Shown one piece after another: positions 58,792-64,000 of a stretch of DNA of 64,000 bases. Each line of letters begins with the position of its first letter. Within the stretch, counting starts at the first letter, position 1. Under the pieces are notes generated by a model, which saw only the letters and a list, made by a program, of their open reading frames with translations, was not told the DNA's origin and searched no databases. The translations under genes and the position numbers were made by a program. Source of the stretch: Astyanax mexicanus (Eukaryota > Chordata > Actinopteri > Characiformes > Acestrorhamphidae). The stretch covers positions 15,960,001 to 16,024,000 of the forward strand of contig NC_064424.1 in the NCBI RefSeq assembly GCF_023375975.1, written 5' to 3'.

Positions 58792-59720
58792 GTATGCACA
58801 ATTCATACTTTGCAGCTTGCAAATCTCTGTAGCATAATCTCCTGAGTATTAATTGCTGCTGTATGGTTTCTGTAGTCAAGACTGTTAAAAACGTAATTTA
58901 AACTAGGCATCTGCTCTGATTTAGTTGCCTTTACAACATGGATTAATTAACTGGAAAAATTGATTTGCTTTGACATTAATAGAAAGTTGAACTTTGTTTT
59001 AATAGAATAATGCTTTGATGGATTTGATCTGGTAAACTGATTCAGATTTACTCCTTAAAATGCCTTGTCCCGTATACGGACTACAGGTGTAAGAGATACA
59101 AAACCCAAAACAGCTCCCTGTTTTCTCTCTACTCCACTTAATATTTCAATGTCAGCAACAGGAATCAACCCAAATTCTGAAAGTTTTAAAATAGACGTCA
59201 AAACTAGACAAATATACCGAAACAAAAGGTTTTGAGGACAGTCCAGAAAAGAGCCAATTTTTTTATTTTTTGTTCCATTATTTTTTGATATTTGCAGATT
59301 TACTTTTTTTTATATATATTTTATATTACAGTTATAATTATGCTTTTCAGTAATGTTTCTTATTTAACATGAAATCCTCAAGATTTAGTGGTGTAATTTT
59401 TGTCAGGCAGATCATTGACAAAATCCTGTCCTGTTAAGGGGTTAAACTTTTATATATGGATAAAAGGCTTAAACTATGATCTGATAGACTGGTCCTTAGA
59501 TGAGCTTTGATCTGATACTACATTAATACATGCTGACCCTAGTTCTGATAAATTGATAAAGATTAAACTTTGGTGTATCAGATTGATTCAGGTTTAAACT
59601 CTGGCAGCCTCATAGCTCTTCACACTCCAGACACACTTCCCAGATTTCTTTCTTATTGTTTTCCTTACTCTTTATGGCCAGATCCTGAAGCTGCTGTTGT
59701 CGTGTTGTGTGCTCTTGTAG
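58792..59720. other. Last intron, no feature recognised
   Basis: AT-rich, 929 bp, with a T-rich stretch at 59265-59330. The acceptor pyrimidine tract before 59721 is weak (gttgtgtgctcttgtag) but is supported by the reading frame. Confidence 0.5.
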
Positions 59721-59972
59721 GAGATGCACTTCCATCCAAAGGCTCTGAAGGATGTGCGGGGGCAGGTGGGTGCACCGATGCCTGGGAAGGTAGTGGAGGT
59801 GAAGGTGAAGGAGGGCCAGAAGGTGGAGAAGGGCCAGCCTCTGTGTGTGCTGAGCGCCATGAAGATGGAGACGGTGGTCAACTCACCGCTGTCCGGCACC
59901 GTGGCCAAAGTGTACGTGAATGCTGACAGCAGCCTGGAGGGAGATGACCTGATCCTGGAGATTACAGAGTAG
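59721..59972 (+). CDS. pcx: Pyruvate carboxylase last coding exon: biotinyl carrier domain with biotinylated lysine, and stop
   Basis: A 252-bp terminal exon encoding 83 residues and a TAG stop at 59970-59972, human residues 1097 to the end. It reads EMHFHPKALKDVRGQ, GAPMPGKVVEVKVKEGQ, LCVLSAMKMETVV and ends LILEITE. The AMKM motif carries the biotin attachment site; the lysine codon is 59862-59864 and falls at position 1144, as in human PC. Holocarboxylase synthetase biotinylates this lysine, and the swinging arm carries carboxyl groups between the two active sites. The C-terminus has one more residue than the recalled human protein. The acceptor ends gctcttgtag. Confidence 0.98.
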   Translation, partial: EMHFHPKALKDVRGQVGAPMPGKVVEVKVKEGQKVEKGQPLCVLSAMKMETVVNSPLSGTVAKVYVNADSSLEGDDLILEITE

Positions 59973-60433
59973 AGACACAGCCTGAGGGATCCAAATGTTA
60001 ACCTGACATTAACGGCATCAGCCCCTGCAAGCACAGAGCACACACACACACATACATAAAAGCACACAGAGTGCAAGCACATTCAGCAGTACTACACACA
60101 ATCAGAGACATACACATATGATTATTAGAACAGAGAAGGCGGGAGAAAAGGCCTATTTTTGGAGGAGAAAAGTCGCAAATTATCTAAACAGTCACTGCCT
60201 AATGTATCTGGAAATGGGTGTTTGTGCTTCGGGTGCGCAAGAGTTCGTTTCGCGTTGTCTGCACTCATCTGATATAATCATCTGTCATTTGTAATGATAA
60301 TCACTAGAGGTAATCATCCATGAGCTGGAAAGTAGTTACATTAACGTTGAGTGAGTGTTCTATTAATGTTTATGTCAGTCGTCTAACTAGATACATGAAT
60401 GTAGTGGTGAAGAGATTTATTATGGAGAATAAA
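59973..60433 (+). other. pcx: Start of the pcx 3' UTR, with a first possible poly(A) signal
   Basis: Follows the stop codon directly. It contains a short CA-rich stretch near 60040-60055 and a first AATAAA at 60428-60433 embedded in an A run. Other AATAAA hexamers occur at 61109-61114, 61141-61146 and 63268-63273, so the true transcript end cannot be decided from the sequence. The A-rich context of the first hexamer makes internal priming in cDNA data likely. Confidence 0.45.
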
Positions 60434-61771
60434 AAAAAAAACAAGCAATAATTAACAGATGTGTAATTACATGTAAGCCTAGTTTTGCACAAAAAGAAAT
60501 AGAACATAGATCTTAATTAACAAAAAAAATTAAAGCACAAGATCTTATGTCTAGTGGTCATATCATTTTTATTACTATTATTAACCTCTTCTACTCTCCC
60601 TCACAGCTATCTAACCCCCTTTCTTTTCTTTTTCTTTTAACTTTCAGCAGATTTAGGACCGTGCACTTTCATGTAAGGGTGAAAGTTCATGATGTTTCTC
60701 TTTATCACAGGGTAGCACTAACTTGAATTGACCAATACTGCAACATTTAAGAAACAAAAAACAAACAAAAAAAACTCACACTGCCACAGTCGCCCAGTAA
60801 CAGGACCAACCGCCTCGTTAGCATTAACCTGATTAGCCTGACACTTGCTGTATGGTCTCTTGGCGTGCATTAAGCAGGCAGAGCTGCTAAAATACAGGCT
60901 CCCTCGCTGAGGCGGTCCTGGCCAAGCTCCAGCAATCATCAATCCAACGAGGACTGATGATTAGATGTGTTCTGGAGCGCCTGCTGCAGAGCCTGTCTCC
61001 AAGCTCATGCAGTCAGAGCACATCGACAGAGGGAACCCTTCTCCTCAACGGGAATGTGATGTGATGTAACGTATCGCGCCACACCACTCTCTTTACATTC
61101 CACCTGGTAATAAAAGGTAAAAAGTTGTAATTGTAATAATAATAAATAAGTAAACACACCAAGCCTTGGATCATTGCCCAGAGAGCCTCGTTCTGTTGCT
61201 ATCTTTTATTCTCCTTCGCTCGATAGAGAGCACGACACTGGAACTTTTTCTCGCTTAAGAGTTATGTTTTGTAGCTGCGAATCAAACATAAGTGATCTGT
61301 AAAAGCAGGCTGTTGAAAGCACTACGCGCACTACACTGGAATGACAGCGTATCGATAATCCATTAGGCCGCATCCGGGCTGATACAGCTGCAGAACGTCG
61401 ACGTTGCTAATTCAGGCGGCTAACAGATTGGATAACTGCTTTTATCTTCTAACCTCTTATCATGAAACATCTCCAACCAATAACGTCAGCCAAGTCAGGT
61501 GGAACTGTGTTGATTTAAGCCCAGCTCCACAAACTGGAAACGGATGCAGTAGCAGAAGTGTAGACGTTGGGGTTATGCTCTGTGTTTACTGTGCATTAGT
61601 GGGTGTTAAACTGGATTCACTGACTCACTCAAATAACGGCTACTGGAACAGAAGCACAGCGGTCATTCTACTAATAGCTTAGTGTGAAACTCATTGAACC
61701 AAGCACATTCATGTTGACATGTCCGCTTTATTAAGCCTTTATTAAACCTTGTTTAACTCCGGAGTTGGTGG
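60434..61771. other. 3' UTR or downstream sequence
   Basis: AT-rich at first, then a GC-richer, non-repetitive block at 60760-61400 with motifs such as ctcgttagcattaacctgattag and cgatagagagcacgacac. Two AATAAA hexamers occur at 61109 and 61141. No coding exon of a next gene is recognised. Confidence 0.35.
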
Positions 61772-61779
61772 ATACATTT

Positions 61780-62568
61780 TAGGGCTGCACAATATATCGA
61801 TTTAGCATATTGCACTGTGGGCAAGCACACATTATTCACATCTGACTTGTGACTTTTGGTACGATGACCTGTATTTTTACACAGTCCAGTCAGAATATTA
61901 TGATGTATTCTTACACTTGCTTTTACAGTCCATTTTTCTGTAATTACAGACTGTAGTCATGTATGTTTCTCTGCATACTTTCTTATCCTTCTTTCACCCT
62001 GTTCTTCAGTGTTCAGAACCCCACAGGAACAGTAGGAATTGTTTGGGTGGGGAATCATTCTCAGTACTGCAGTGATACTGGCATGGTTGTGCTGTGTAAG
62101 TGTGTTGCGCTGATACAAGACTCTATATCAAACACAGCAGTGCTGCTGAAGTTTTTAACACTTCAGTGTCACTGCTTAAAATGAGAATGGTCCAACAGTA
62201 TCCTGTAACTACTGATGCAAGATTAGAGAATGACCATCACACAGTGTAATAACAGATGGGCTTCTGTCTCTGTCTCAACAATCTGACATCTACAAGGTGA
62301 AGCATCTAGCTAGGAGTGTATGTAGTGTGGCCAGTTAAAAAAATCCAGCAGAAAAGGGTGAAAGGGGGATAATAATAAAATATGCAATGAAAAAGATGTA
62401 CATATGTCTGTAATTAGAACTACAAAATGCTCCTATCTATGAACATTAGAGCTGAAAAAATGTACAGACTAAAAACAAGGAGATTGTTATAATATTCTAA
62501 CTGGACTGTACTGTGTATTTTCACAATATATTGCAGTATCAGTTGTTTTCCAGTATTGTGCAGCCATA
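61780..62568. mobile_element. hAT-like MITE (TAGGGCTGCACAATAT) with target duplication
   Basis: Left end tagggctgcacaatatatcg and right end cagtattgtgcagccata are imperfect inverted repeats. Flanks atacattt (61772-61779) and atacattc (62569-62576) match at 7 of 8. Same terminal type as 45667-46187. Interior non-coding. Confidence 0.85.
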
Positions 62569-62576
62569 ATACATTC

Positions 62577-64000
62577 TACTTGTTTCATCACAATGCGCAC
62601 AAAAAGATTTGAAGGAAGGGAAGTCAAACTTCTTTGTTATTTGTTTTCATGTTCTGTTGGGATGTGAATTGGTGTGGGGATTTAAACCTTTCTCTAAAAC
62701 TCTTAAAATCTCTATGTATTCACTTGTGACTATAACACTCACCAGTATTCGGGTCTTCATGGTGTCGTTCAGTGTTCATGTGCCCACACTTCTGAGTTGA
62801 ATAAGTCCAGGCTTTTCTAAATGCCGGCACTAGAAATACAGAAATACAGAGTCAGTCTCCCAGGTGATATGTGAACTTTACTTGGCATTGTAAGTAAAAG
62901 GTCTTTACATACTGAACAATATGGCTATTTCAAGTGTTGTCTTTTCTTCCTTTTTTTTTTTTAATCCTGTTTTCAAATTCATGAACTTGTTTGAGCTGAA
63001 ATGCAGAGCGCTACAGTTTAGAAACTTATGCATTAATAATTGGGATCATGCTGGAGGGGAGTGGAAATAATCATACAGGCTTGCTGGAGATGATAGTGTT
63101 TTGTTATCTTATCTTTTCATTGCATTCTTTCTTTTCTGTGAAGTTTTTCTCTTTTCATATGTTTTGATAACGAGAACTGTACTGTGTGAGTTAGTTAGAA
63201 GACATGCGTATACTAATTCACCATAACCTTGTGCTCTTTTATCATTGGAAACAGAAAATGAAAGCGAAATAAAGAGAAGGATAACAGACTGCTGCCTGCG
63301 TCTCGTCATTTCAGATACTTTGAGAGTTGAATCCTTTTTTAATTAAACCAAACTTTGTGTGTATATATGCACAGTACACTACATGATGGACAGATGTATT
63401 GGGACAGCTGCTAATTTATTGTTTCATCCAAAATATATAGTAAATATCTGTACTGTCCAATGAGGGCGTTCTACCAGATTGTGGAGCATTGCTGTGAGGA
63501 TCCCCAACTTAACCCAATACTAAAAAATAATAATAATAAAAAATAATAATAAATAACCAGAAAAAAACAGTTTCTACAATACCAACAGCTTACAAATGAA
63601 GGTTTCTGGTTGGCACGCACATATCAGAAATTACAGTTTTTACCCATAATATTGTGTCCCAGGTATTGTGTCTCTGATGAATACGTATGTATTACTATAT
63701 CCCCTTTGCCCCCTAAACAATGACTGTTCTCTACAGGTACCATTACATCCCTAAAATATGTAAATTATATATAAACAAGAGATGAAAGTGTAAATAAAGG
63801 AAAACAAAGGCCTCTTTTTAAAGAAAGCTATTCTGATAAACAAAGATGCTTACAGAGTTCACCTGGAAATCCACCCAGTGGATGTTTTTACTTATATCTG
63901 AACACCGTTCACACACTGTATCATTCTGGAATAAATAAATACCTTGTATCCATTTTGGTTAATTTGTTCTCTAGTGATTAGGCAAGCTGTATGGGCTTGC
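62577..64000. other. Downstream sequence, no gene recognised
   Basis: AT-rich. Holds an AATAAA at 63268-63273, a phrase gatggacagatgtattgggac (63385-63405, 21 bases including a repeat-like end shared loosely with 18095-18116), and an (AAT)n stretch near 63522-63555. No exon or conserved frame is seen to the window's end. Confidence 0.4.

Overview
This is a vertebrate, almost certainly teleost fish, genomic window. Its one recognisable host gene is pyruvate carboxylase (pcx; zebrafish has the co-orthologues pcxa and pcxb), on the + strand. Eleven coding exons between 14424 and 59972 join in frame through canonical GT...AG sites. They encode 723 residues plus the stop. By recalled comparison with human PC this corresponds without visible gaps to residues ~457 to the C-terminus: the end of the biotin carboxylase domain, the whole carboxyltransferase domain, the conserved carboxylase region and the biotinyl domain. 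The landmark residues fall at their human positions: Asp572, carbamylated Lys741, His771/His773, Thr908 and biotinyl Lys1144. The start codon, the mitochondrial presequence and the ATP-grasp exons lie upstream of base 1. No earlier exon is visible in 1-14423, so that stretch is read as intron.

Layout. 1-3438: a 2133-bp tandem duplication carrying a Tc1-like relic. 3439-14423: intron with a minisatellite, several miniature DNA transposons, (GT)n and two related polypyrimidine tracts split by a 1.4-kb hAT-like element. 14424-28175: six exons with introns crowded with short terminal-inverted-repeat elements. 28176-49511: a 21.3-kb intron with a strictly phased 77-bp tandem array, a hAT-like element interrupted by a Rex1-like LINE, a decayed L2-like LINE and more MITEs. 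49512-59972: the last five exons. 59973-64000: 3' UTR and downstream sequence with another hAT-like element. The mobile-element mix (L2, Rex1, Tc1/mariner and hAT MITEs, including Tc1 ends with the CAGCTCTGG motif) suggests an otophysan fish, perhaps characiform-like; that is inference from general familiarity.

The encoded enzyme is the mitochondrial, biotin-dependent, anaplerotic enzyme that carboxylates pyruvate to oxaloacetate. All other recognisable coding sequence is retroelement or transposon relic. I found no CRISPR array, operon, tRNA or rRNA gene, and no convincing new gene system. The most unusual structures are the 77-bp array with matching longer edge units, the apparently identical 2133-bp tandem duplication, the LINE-in-hAT nesting, and a long series of hAT-like insertions whose 8-bp target duplications can still be read.
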